From DASQYE01 sp036389315 (lineage in GTDB: Bacteria; Acidobacteriota; Blastocatellia; Pyrinomonadales; Pyrinomonadaceae), in the NCBI GenBank assembly GCA_036389315.1, contig DASVQF010000048.1, forward strand, positions 232,222 through 296,221: a stretch of 64,000 nt of DNA, written 5' to 3'. Positions 25,551-33,829 of the stretch are shown here, piece after piece. The translations under genes and the position numbers were made by a program. The notes under the pieces were generated by a model. The model saw nothing but the letters and a program-made list of their open reading frames with translations, was not told the DNA's origin and ran no database searches. Positions within the stretch are counted from its first letter, which is position 1; each line of letters opens with the position of its first letter.

Positions 25551-26990
25551 TTATAGCTGGCGGCTCGCACTCCCATTTTCTCCGGCATCGCCAAAGACAA
25601 TCGTTAAGAGCGCCATCGCTATAAGCGCGTTGATCGTAATATGAAGGCCAAAGTCAACGAAACTATGAACGGCGACGCCGAAGAGACCTGTCACAGCGCC
25701 CATTGTCGCCGCCCGAGCAAAGCCTTTTGCCCGGCGCAGTCGCTCGCCTACCCTACGGATAAAGCTCAAGAGGAACCAGCAAAAAATACCCAACCCGACG
25801 AGGCCGCCGCTGGCTAACAACTCAAGATAATCATTATGCGCCTCTTGCGGCGTCATCTGACCGGAAGCCTTATGGTATTGCGGAATTGCTGCCCAGTAGC
25901 CTCCGAAGCCGACGCCAACAATCGGATGCTCTTTAATCAACTGCCAGGTCGCCTGCCAGATCGCCTTGCGGCTCACCCCGGCTACTTCTTCAATGCTTGC
26001 GCTACTCATTTCACCGGGCACGCTCTCCAGTCTTGTAACGAGTTGCTCGCCTCCAATCCATATGGCCCCGACGAATAATACAACGACGAGACAGACCAGC
26101 AGCACGCCCCGCACAAGCACTGAATAGCCGAAACGCTCAATCAGGGTCGCACTATGACTATCTACTCGCTCCCTGGTTTCACCTCCGGGTCGCGTTGAAA
26201 CCACAAGGACTCCTAGAAAGAGCGCCTGCGCCATCATGGCGAACAGACCGCCGCGCGAGTTGGATAATACCAGGGCCGTCCAAACCGGCAGCGCCACGCC
26301 CAAGTAGATCAGTTTTTGAGCACGCGGAATGCCTATAACTATTCCGAGCGTTAGCCCCAAAGCCATCTCCATCAGGAATGCAAAGTGGTTCTTATTAATA
26401 AACTGCCCGTAGCCTGAGCCCAATCTGAGGTACGGCAAGACAAAGCCTACATATTCACGCTGCGTGGTCTGTCTGACGAGGCCGAAAAGAGCGCTCAGGA
26501 GGGCGACGCCGATGATCGTATAAATGAGCGCATGCATTCTCCGCGTGCTGTTGGTATAACGCAAGAGCATGGCGGCGGCGAGTGCCAGGGCGAGGAGTTT
26601 CAGCGCGACGAGCCAGGTCTGGTAGGGATCAGCGCTCAAGGTTTGGCGCACCTGAATTCCTGCCACATCGCTTCCGGCAAGGGGCACAGCCTGCGCCAGG
26701 CAGTATGCGGCCAGTATCAAGAGCGGCAGAAGCAGCCGGTGCGTGCGTACCAGCCACGACCCGCTCAAAAATCCTTCGACTAGCCAGAGGATTGTGAGCG
26801 CGAAGATCGCGCACTCGAAGAGAGCCTCCCACCAGGGCTCAACCGTCCCATAAGGAACGGCTGTGAGGAGAATAACCGCCAGCAGAGAAGCAAAGATCAG
26901 GCCGCCCAGGAGATGTGAGATTCTCGCCGCCGCTACACGAAACTGGCCCGCATCCTGAAGAGTTGCGGCGGCGCTACTGCCCTTCGACAT
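25551..26990 (-). CDS. O-antigen ligase / Wzy-type polymerase family protein
   Basis: A 479-residue polytopic membrane protein with about eleven hydrophobic segments and the periplasmic-loop signature of the Wzy_C/O-antigen ligase family: GVGFGGYWAAIPQYHK and QEAHNDYLELLASGGLVGLG. It would transfer a finished glycan from undecaprenyl pyrophosphate to an acceptor, or polymerise repeat units. The two functions cannot be separated by sequence. It lies nine bases downstream of the WecA-like gene. Confidence 0.82.
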   Translation of the reverse strand: MSKGSSAAATLQDAGQFRVAAARISHLLGGLIFASLLAVILLTAVPYGTVEPWWEALFECAIFALTILWLVEGFLSGSWLVRTHRLLLPLLILAAYCLAQAVPLAGSDVAGIQVRQTLSADPYQTWLVALKLLALALAAAMLLRYTNSTRRMHALIYTIIGVALLSALFGLVRQTTQREYVGFVLPYLRLGSGYGQFINKNHFAFLMEMALGLTLGIVIGIPRAQKLIYLGVALPVWTALVLSNSRGGLFAMMAQALFLGVLVVSTRPGGETRERVDSHSATLIERFGYSVLVRGVLLVCLVVVLFVGAIWIGGEQLVTRLESVPGEMSSASIEEVAGVSRKAIWQATWQLIKEHPIVGVGFGGYWAAIPQYHKASGQMTPQEAHNDYLELLASGGLVGLGIFCWFLLSFIRRVGERLRRAKGFARAATMGAVTGLFGVAVHSFVDFGLHITINALIAMALLTIVFGDAGENGSASRQL

Positions 26991-26999
26991 TATTTCGTG

Positions 27000-28607
27000 C
27001 TAGTCACCGAAAGACGTGCTGGCCAGCTCCAGGCGGGCGAGCAGCTCTTTCTTATCCTTAACAATCAGGATTCTCTCGGCGGCTGTCGCCAACTGCATCT
27101 GGAACAGAGTGCAGAGATAGCTAATGTCCAGCAGAGGAGCGCCTCTATCCAGCTCACGATACAAGTTCAAGTACCCCCAATCACCTTTTTCCGTGACGAG
27201 CGGCAGGCGTAGCGACCACAGGTGTTCTCTCTCCACAGTACTGGCCGAAGAGACGGATTCGTGCCCCCACGACCAATTAATCAAGCCGTCGCGCATCTCT
27301 ACATTCCTGAGAGCGTGCCCAGCCCTTTCGCGCAGCACCCTCTCTGTATTCTCTAAGGCATCCGTCCGGCGACCAATTCCGGCGACGGCATAGACGAATT
27401 CGCCGCAACCGAGCATCTCCTCGACGGCGTTGAAAAGATCGGCCAGATTGGCGGCTTTTCCGAGGGCGCGGCATGAGCGCCGCAAGCGTACGTTGTGAAT
27501 GGCGCGCTGCCGCCTGCTCGTGAGGTCGAAATTACGCTTGAGGCTGGCTTTGATCTCGTCCACTTCATGATAGCGCAGGCGGCCCAGCGCGAGCACCACG
27601 GCGCAGCCAGTCACGACCAGCAGCAGCGCCGTCCCGCGTCCCGACGCATCGCTCTTAAACAGCAGGGCCATCAAGCCAAACAGCGCGCATACTCCGTAGA
27701 GCACAAAGACAGAGCGGCGTTGCGACCAGCCGCGCGCCAGCAGCATGTGATGTATGTGCTCGCGGTCGCCCTCAAACAGCGGATGTCCGCTCAGCAACCG
27801 GCGCACGACCGTAAAGGCTGTGTCGATGACGGGCAGAGCAAAGGCCATCAAGGGAATAGCCACGGCGACGGCGGTCGAAGCCTTCTGCATCCCGAGCACC
27901 GAGAGCGCAGCCAGCATAAAGCCGACGAACAGCGAGCCGGAATCCCCCAGAAAGATCGAGGCCGGATTGAAATTATAGCGAAGGAACCCGATGAGCGTGC
28001 CCGATAGTACGAGCGTCATCACGATGACCAGCGTATTACCCGAGTTGAAAGAGACGACGAGCATAATGATCGAAGCGAACAGGGCAGCTCCCGTCGCGAG
28101 ACCATCCATCCCGTCAATCAGATTAAACGCATTGCTGATGCCGACAATCCAGACGACCGTCAATATCAAGCTGATGACAAATGGAAGTCCCACATGGCCG
28201 ACGAAGGGCACGGTGAGACCCTCTATGCGCCCGCCCATCAAGTAAAACAGGATTCCCGCCAGCGTTTGCGCTATCAGCTTGATTCGCGGGCTGGTGTTAT
28301 GCAGATCGTCGTAAGCGCCTAAGAGCAACAACAGCGTCGCGGGAAGCAGCAAAACGAAGAGGTTTCTCCACTGGGCCCTGAGCGATTGCGTGACCAGATT
28401 ATCGAGCAGGCTGATCGAGGCCAGGGTCAGAAGAGTAGCGATATAAAGGGCGACACCACCGAGGCGCGGTATTGCGCGGCTGTGTATGCGGCGCGGCTCG
28501 TGCGGGTGATCGACCCAGCCATAGCGATCACACAGACGCCGCAGGAGAGGGGTGATCAGCAGCGAGGAGAAGAGGGCCAGCACAAAGAGCATGAGGTAGG
28601 TATTCAT
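27000..28607 (-). CDS. WecA/MraY-family initiating sugar-1-phosphate transferase with C-terminal extension
   Basis: A 535-residue membrane enzyme that loads a sugar phosphate onto undecaprenyl phosphate, the first step of the glycan. Key motifs are SNAFNLIDGMDGLATG (catalytic Asp-rich loop), FLGDSGSLFVGF and the WecA-type DREHIHHMLLARGWS. WecA/TagO proteins are usually about 350 residues; here the last 190 form a soluble extension (from about 345) containing no motif I can name. It overlaps the upstream WbuB-like gene by four bases (ATGA). The extension may be a regulatory or scaffolding domain. Confidence 0.87.
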   Translation of the reverse strand: MNTYLMLFVLALFSSLLITPLLRRLCDRYGWVDHPHEPRRIHSRAIPRLGGVALYIATLLTLASISLLDNLVTQSLRAQWRNLFVLLLPATLLLLLGAYDDLHNTSPRIKLIAQTLAGILFYLMGGRIEGLTVPFVGHVGLPFVISLILTVVWIVGISNAFNLIDGMDGLATGAALFASIIMLVVSFNSGNTLVIVMTLVLSGTLIGFLRYNFNPASIFLGDSGSLFVGFMLAALSVLGMQKASTAVAVAIPLMAFALPVIDTAFTVVRRLLSGHPLFEGDREHIHHMLLARGWSQRRSVFVLYGVCALFGLMALLFKSDASGRGTALLLVVTGCAVVLALGRLRYHEVDEIKASLKRNFDLTSRRQRAIHNVRLRRSCRALGKAANLADLFNAVEEMLGCGEFVYAVAGIGRRTDALENTERVLRERAGHALRNVEMRDGLINWSWGHESVSSASTVEREHLWSLRLPLVTEKGDWGYLNLYRELDRGAPLLDISYLCTLFQMQLATAAERILIVKDKKELLARLELASTSFGD

Positions 28608-29881
28608 GATTTGATCCTTTCGCCGGGGGTCAGCGGGCCAGTGTAGTCGGCCTGCATGTGGGAGTTACCATCCAGACATTTAGCGAATGATTCAAGATAA
28701 GACTTGACGGCGCGGGGACGATCAAAACGGAGCTCAAAGAGGGAGCGGGCGCGACGGCCCAGCGATTCTAATTTCTCTCTGTCCGAGGCCCAATCTCTAA
28801 TGACGGCAGCCAGCCTCTCGGCTTCACCCGGCGCAAACACTTCGCCGCAGCCGCCCTCCCTGACCAGTCGAGCCACATCGCTGCGGCAGTCTCCGACGAA
28901 GATCACAGGACGGCCCGCAGCCAGTATGGCGTAGGTCTTGCTCGGCACGCTCAGACCGGCCAACCCATCCGCGAGGGTCACGAGCGAAGCATGGCCAGAG
29001 CCCAGGCTGTGGGAAAGAGTCTCACGCGGCTGGTATGGGAGCAGCCGAATATTCTCCAAGCAGTGTTCAAGCCTGAAGCGCTCTATCTCCTTGGCCTGCG
29101 CGCCGTCGCCTATGAAGAGAAAGACTATATCGTCGCGCTCACGCAAACTGTGCGCGGCGTTCAATATGGTCTTGAATTCGTTGACGCGCCCCAGATTCCC
29201 CGAAAAGAGCACGATAAAACGGCCCGACAGGTCATGCTCTCTGAGGAAGGGGTTAGCATCCGCCCCGAGAGGCTTGATGGCCTCGCCATCCGCCCAGTTG
29301 TGAATGATATCTATCCGAGATGCTCCTGCCTCGCCGACCCTGGCCGCTACTCGCTCATACATACATTGGCTGAGCACAATGACGCGGTCTGCCCTTCGCA
29401 GCATCATGCGGCTCAGGAAACCCAGGACGCGCGTCGCGGGATGACGCCCGTTGAGCGTTCCCAGCGCGATAGCTATGTCCGGGTACAAATCCTGAACCAG
29501 CATTACGACGCGCATACCGCGAAGGCGTCCGATGAGTAAAGCTATGAGACCGATGAGGGGCGGCGTGGTCAGCGCCATCACTATGTCATGACGCGGTAGC
29601 CGCAGGAGCTTCCAGGAAGCCCCTACATAAAAGGAAAGGTAATCTGCCAATCGCCCTAAGATACTTCCCTTGCCGTAGCCTGTGGCCCACGCTCGTTCTA
29701 TACGCACGCCCCTGTAATCCTCACGCTTCGGCAGGGGCGCGCCTCCGTTGTAGCGGCCACGACCGGCAAGCGCCGTGACCTCTACCCCATGCTCTTTCAG
29801 ACTCTCGGCCAGCTCGGTCATCAACTGGCTGGTTGCCGAGTGATCTGGATAGAAAAACTGGTTAAGAATGATGAGACGCAT
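28604..29881 (-). CDS. GT4 glycosyltransferase, WbuB-like
   Basis: A 425-residue GT-B glycosyltransferase. The N-terminus (LIILNQFFYPDHSATSQLM) is typical of WbuB-like enzymes, and the C-terminal half has FIVLFSGNLGRVNEF and SVPSKTYAILAAGRPVIFVG, the nucleotide-sugar binding region, although the usual Glu-x7-Glu is modified. The donor and acceptor cannot be deduced. It is coupled by a four-base overlap to the WecA-like gene, suggesting that it acts early in chain assembly. Confidence 0.85.
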   Translation of the reverse strand: MRLIILNQFFYPDHSATSQLMTELAESLKEHGVEVTALAGRGRYNGGAPLPKREDYRGVRIERAWATGYGKGSILGRLADYLSFYVGASWKLLRLPRHDIVMALTTPPLIGLIALLIGRLRGMRVVMLVQDLYPDIAIALGTLNGRHPATRVLGFLSRMMLRRADRVIVLSQCMYERVAARVGEAGASRIDIIHNWADGEAIKPLGADANPFLREHDLSGRFIVLFSGNLGRVNEFKTILNAAHSLRERDDIVFLFIGDGAQAKEIERFRLEHCLENIRLLPYQPRETLSHSLGSGHASLVTLADGLAGLSVPSKTYAILAAGRPVIFVGDCRSDVARLVREGGCGEVFAPGEAERLAAVIRDWASDREKLESLGRRARSLFELRFDRPRAVKSYLESFAKCLDGNSHMQADYTGPLTPGERIKS

Positions 29882-29928
29882 CGAGTGCCGGGTCAGTCTT
29901 TAACGGAATGAATGCGACGGGCGAAGAT

Positions 29929-31713
29929 TTAGCGCCTCACTGCGTAGTTGCCTAGATAGAGCACGTCCATGCGTGTCTTCATAAAACAATCAATCGCGTG
30001 GCGCGGCGTGCAGACTATCGGCTCGTTCTCATTAAAAGATGTGTTGAGCAGGACGGGCACTCCCGTCAGCTCGTAGAAGTCCGAGATGAGCTGGTGATAG
30101 CGTGGATTCACTTCCCGCGAGACGGTCTGTAGACGGCCCGAGCCGTCAACATGCGTGACGGCCGGAATCTCTGCGCGTTTCTCTTCCCTGATCTGGTAGA
30201 CCATCAGCATCGTGGGCGCAGGGTGCGTCTGCTCGAAATAATCGCCCACACGCTCCTCAAGTATTGACGGGGCGAAAGGGCGAAAGGGCTCGCGCTTCTT
30301 AATGCGCTCGTTGAGTATCTCTTTCATCTCGGCCCGTCTGGGGTCAACGACGATGGAGCGATTGCCCAGGGCGCGCGGGCCAAACTCCATGCGTCCCTGG
30401 AACCAGCCGAGCACTGCGCCTCCGGCAATGTCCTGTGCGGCGCGGCGCGTCACCTCTCTGTCGGAATAGGTTTCGTACCGGAGGCCGCTCCGCTCAAGCT
30501 CCCGGCGCACCTCTTCGTCCGTGAAAGAGGGGCCGGTGTATGCGCCCTCCATGTGGAAGGCGCGCGGGCCGTCCAGCAGCCCGTTGTATATCTGATAGCA
30601 GACACCGACGGCCGTGCCGCTATCGCCCGCCGCTGGCTGTACGAAGACGCGCTTGAACCCTGTGTTGAGAAGAATCTTTCCGTTCATCACGGAGTTGTAA
30701 GCCACCCCGCCCGAGAGCCCGAGGTCTGTCAGACCGGTCTGCTCTTGCAGGTGATTCAAAATATGAAAGGCGACCTCTTCCAGTCGCCTTTGCAAGCTCG
30801 CTGCGATGTCCTGTTCGCGCTCTGTCAGCGGCGCTCCCTTCTCGCGAGGCGCTCCGAAACGCTTCGCGTATTCATCCGAGAAGATACGCCCGATGACAGG
30901 CGAGCCCTCGTCCCAGCTCATCTCCACGCCTTCAGTGTGATGACGGAAATAGTCCAGGTTGAGGCGAAAGCGCCCGCCCTCGTCCGTGCGGATGATGTCG
31001 CGGAACTCATCCATAAAGCGCGGCACGCCATACGGGGCAAGGCCCATCACCTTCCCCTCGTCGCCGTAATGCGGGAAGCCCAGGAACTGCGTTGTCGCCG
31101 TGTAGACTATCCCTGTAGAGTGCGGGTATTCGACCTGTCCAAGCACCTCCATGCGATTCCCCTCTCCGTGGGCCCACATGGTCGAGATAAAATCCCCGAA
31201 GCCGTCAATCGAGAGCAGCGCCGCGCGCTCGAAAGGGGAGACGAAGAAGGAGCTGGCCAGATGGGCACGATGATGCTCGACGTTATGAAACTGCGCCCGC
31301 ATGCTCCCTTTTGATACTCCTAGAGCCCGCGCCAGCTCATCCTTCAGGCTCCGCACCCTGACCGTATTCGCGAGCCGCTCCGCGACAGCCCCCACGATTC
31401 CCCGTCCACTCTTCTCACCCCCTTGATGCTGCGCACGCTCCATTCGGCCCAGGCCCTTTGCGGCCCTCGTCGCCGCAAACAGAATCTTTTTGTGAAGGTG
31501 TGCTGACGGGTCACGAGAGATGCCTATGTGCTCTACGTCTTCGATTGATGCCCCGGCCGCCGCCAGGCAATACTTGACCGATTCGACAGGAAAGCCCGCG
31601 CAATGCTTGCAACGATTAAAGCGCTCCTCTTCGACGGCTGCGACTAACCGTCCGTCACGGATGATTGCGGCTGCGGCGTCGCCGTGATAGGCATTGATTC
31701 CCAGAATCAGCAC
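29929..31713 (-). CDS. Carbamoyltransferase (NodU/CmcH family)
   Basis: A 594-residue O-carbamoyltransferase transferring a carbamoyl group from carbamoyl phosphate to a hydroxyl, here probably on a sugar. The N-terminal Kae1-like domain shows LGINAYHGDAAAAI, VEHHRAHLASSFFVSPFE and LLSIDGFGDFIS; the C-terminal domain has GRMEFGPRALGNRSIVVDP and REPFRPFAPSI. Both hallmark domains are full length. It lies among glycosyltransferases and so likely decorates the glycan. Confidence 0.9.
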   Translation of the reverse strand: MLILGINAYHGDAAAAIIRDGRLVAAVEEERFNRCKHCAGFPVESVKYCLAAAGASIEDVEHIGISRDPSAHLHKKILFAATRAAKGLGRMERAQHQGGEKSGRGIVGAVAERLANTVRVRSLKDELARALGVSKGSMRAQFHNVEHHRAHLASSFFVSPFERAALLSIDGFGDFISTMWAHGEGNRMEVLGQVEYPHSTGIVYTATTQFLGFPHYGDEGKVMGLAPYGVPRFMDEFRDIIRTDEGGRFRLNLDYFRHHTEGVEMSWDEGSPVIGRIFSDEYAKRFGAPREKGAPLTEREQDIAASLQRRLEEVAFHILNHLQEQTGLTDLGLSGGVAYNSVMNGKILLNTGFKRVFVQPAAGDSGTAVGVCYQIYNGLLDGPRAFHMEGAYTGPSFTDEEVRRELERSGLRYETYSDREVTRRAAQDIAGGAVLGWFQGRMEFGPRALGNRSIVVDPRRAEMKEILNERIKKREPFRPFAPSILEERVGDYFEQTHPAPTMLMVYQIREEKRAEIPAVTHVDGSGRLQTVSREVNPRYHQLISDFYELTGVPVLLNTSFNENEPIVCTPRHAIDCFMKTRMDVLYLGNYAVRR

Positions 31714-31783
31714 TCTTCAGTTCTCCGGGTTTACGTGGCGGAGCAAAAGAAAGGGGCGTGGCGAGCATAGTGCTTGAACGATT

Positions 31784-32629
31784 TTAGCCTGCCCATTCTC
31801 TTTGATTCTGCTTTGATTTGCCTGGCGCTTCGGCTTTGCCGGGTGATCTGAGCATTAAATCCTGTTCGAGCAGGTAGAGCGAAAGCAGTATTTCCGAGAA
31901 CATGCGCTGGAGAGCATAGAAGAGGCCGACGCGTCCGTTCAGCACTGCCCCTTTTACTAAGAGGCAATACAGCAACATGAAAAACGGTGATGCCACCCGA
32001 AGTTTTCTGAGACGGCCGCCCCATCCCAGTTGACGGAAATCCGTGGCCCTCAGTTTTTCCGCCTCAAGCCGCATGTAGCGGCTCTGCGCCCCTACCCAGT
32101 GGCCGAGTGATTTGCGGTCGTCGTGAAGGATTGGCGACTGTAAATCTCTGACTGCTCCCTCGACCTCAATGCGCTGTGTGTGGCCGTCCTGCCGGTAACC
32201 GGCTTTAGCACGACGGTAGAGCACAGTGACCGGCGGATAAGCAGAGCCATTCAACGGTCTCCCCTGGATGCAATAAACAAATCTTGTCCGGTAGCCGTCT
32301 ATCCCGGGCTCTGGCCTGAGCGCCTCGACTTCTTCGATCAACTGCGGCGTCAGCAGATAATCGGCGTCCAGCGCCAATACCCACTCAGAGGTAATCCCCG
32401 TCTCCCTTAAACCGAAGTTCCACTGGTTTCGATGTGTATCGAACCGTCGTTGGAACACACGCGCCTGCGGGAACTGCGAAACAATCTTGAGCGTATCATC
32501 TCCGCTGAAGCTATCTACGACGACGATGTCGCGCGCCCAGGCGAGACGCTCCAGCGTGCGCCCGATGTTCGCGGCTTCGTCGTAGGTCAAGAGGAGCGGA
32601 GTGATTTGTTCAAGCATAGGGACAGTCAC
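31784..32629 (-). CDS. GT2 family glycosyltransferase
   Basis: A 281-residue GT-A enzyme. The pattern ITPLLLTYDEAANIGRTLER followed by DIVVVDSFSGDDT and WVLALDADYLL gives the nucleotide-sugar binding region with the D-x-D motif (DAD). It resembles the WaaE/KdtX-like group of GT2 enzymes that add a sugar to a lipid core. A C-terminal hydrophobic stretch could associate with the membrane. It lies four bases after the previous glycosyltransferase. Confidence 0.86.
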   Translation of the reverse strand: MTVPMLEQITPLLLTYDEAANIGRTLERLAWARDIVVVDSFSGDDTLKIVSQFPQARVFQRRFDTHRNQWNFGLRETGITSEWVLALDADYLLTPQLIEEVEALRPEPGIDGYRTRFVYCIQGRPLNGSAYPPVTVLYRRAKAGYRQDGHTQRIEVEGAVRDLQSPILHDDRKSLGHWVGAQSRYMRLEAEKLRATDFRQLGWGGRLRKLRVASPFFMLLYCLLVKGAVLNGRVGLFYALQRMFSEILLSLYLLEQDLMLRSPGKAEAPGKSKQNQREWAG

Positions 32630-32632
32630 GCT

Positions 32633-33829
32633 TCATGCGCGTGATAAATGCTCGCGTGTCCTCAAGGTTGCAATCGAATCGTAGAGCGAGCATAGCTGAC
32701 GGGCGACGGCGGGCCAGGTAAATCGCTGCTCCACTAACTCACGACCTGCCTGTCCCCGTTTTTCGCGTGCCGCGCGGTCGCTTAAGGCTTCGCTCAACGT
32801 CTCCTCAAGCATCTCGCGGCTCAAAGGGCTAATCCATCCGGCCCCAGCAGACTCTATCTCCGGCGCGAGGTTGACATGCGGGCTGATGAGGACGGGGACA
32901 CCACAGGCTAACGATTCCAGGATGCACAACCCAAAGTTCTCTTGATAAGAAGGCAGCGCCAGCAAAGAAGCATGTTCCAGGGCGGCAGCCTTCTGTAAGC
33001 CTTCGAGCCATCCCGTAAAGACAACACTACCATTGCCCCGGCTTTCAGTGACCAAACGCCGGAGATGATCTACATACGCCCGGTCGCCGTCGCCAGCTAA
33101 AACCAGCTTCCAATGCGCAAACTCAGGCTGTCCGACGAGTGGCAGGAAGGCTTCCAATAGCAGCTCAATTCCCTTCTTCTGATGGAGACGTGAGAGCACC
33201 AGCACATAGGGGTCGTCGCCGAGCGCGTATTGCGAGTGAAAACCATTCTTTTCCGCCGGAATGTGCTGCCCCCCTGTTTCAACACCCAGCGGGATTACGA
33301 CGCCGCCCTTCAGTCCGAGCGAGGATTCTGCCAACTCCTGCTCCAACTGCGCTGTATAATGAACTACAGCCGCCTCTTCGAGCATACGTCTAACGCCCAA
33401 ATGCCAGAAGAGCATTTTACGCACGCGCTTCTGCCTCATGCTCCAGGGGTCAAGCGTCCCCAGCGGTCGCACTATATATGGAACTCCCCTTTTAGAGCAG
33501 GCGTTGGCCGCCGCAAGACAGGCATGTGAGAAAACGGCGTGAATATGCACCAGGTCAAAGTCCCTGACGTGCTCGCCAAGCCACTGAGCTAGAGGTCTTG
33601 AATACTTGTAAGCCTCGCTCCATTGGCGCGGGAAGAAGATTGCCGGCACTTTACTGTATGAGATCTGCTGGCCAAGCTTAACCGTGAGACGCCCTGCTCC
33701 GTCCGCATCAGTCGTAGCGATCAGCGAATCAACCCCGGATTCATTTAATGCGCGGCACATCTCGACCACCGCCCGGCTCGGCCCTCCGTAGCGCGGCGAG
33801 ATTGAAGGGATCACATGTAAGACTCTCAA
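32633..33829 (-). CDS. GT4 family glycosyltransferase
   Basis: A 398-residue GT-B enzyme beginning LRVLHVIPSISPRYGGPSRA. The start is chosen at TTG 33829: it overlaps the asnB stop by three bases (TTGA) and has AGGTGA five bases upstream; the in-frame extension back to 33892 lies inside asnB and has no family similarity. The C-terminal half shows YVLVLSRLHQKKGIELLLEA and NFGLCILESLACGVPVLIS, the GT4 donor-binding E-x7-E region. Confidence 0.86.
   Translation of the reverse strand: MRVLHVIPSISPRYGGPSRAVVEMCRALNESGVDSLIATTDADGAGRLTVKLGQQISYSKVPAIFFPRQWSEAYKYSRPLAQWLGEHVRDFDLVHIHAVFSHACLAAANACSKRGVPYIVRPLGTLDPWSMRQKRVRKMLFWHLGVRRMLEEAAVVHYTAQLEQELAESSLGLKGGVVIPLGVETGGQHIPAEKNGFHSQYALGDDPYVLVLSRLHQKKGIELLLEAFLPLVGQPEFAHWKLVLAGDGDRAYVDHLRRLVTESRGNGSVVFTGWLEGLQKAAALEHASLLALPSYQENFGLCILESLACGVPVLISPHVNLAPEIESAGAGWISPLSREMLEETLSEALSDRAAREKRGQAGRELVEQRFTWPAVARQLCSLYDSIATLRTREHLSRA

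Noticed and set aside
30553..31314. 253-residue plus-strand frame opposite the carbamoyltransferase
   Set aside because: Shadow of a conserved coding region in GC-rich DNA; the composition is rich in Arg, His and Ala with no domain.
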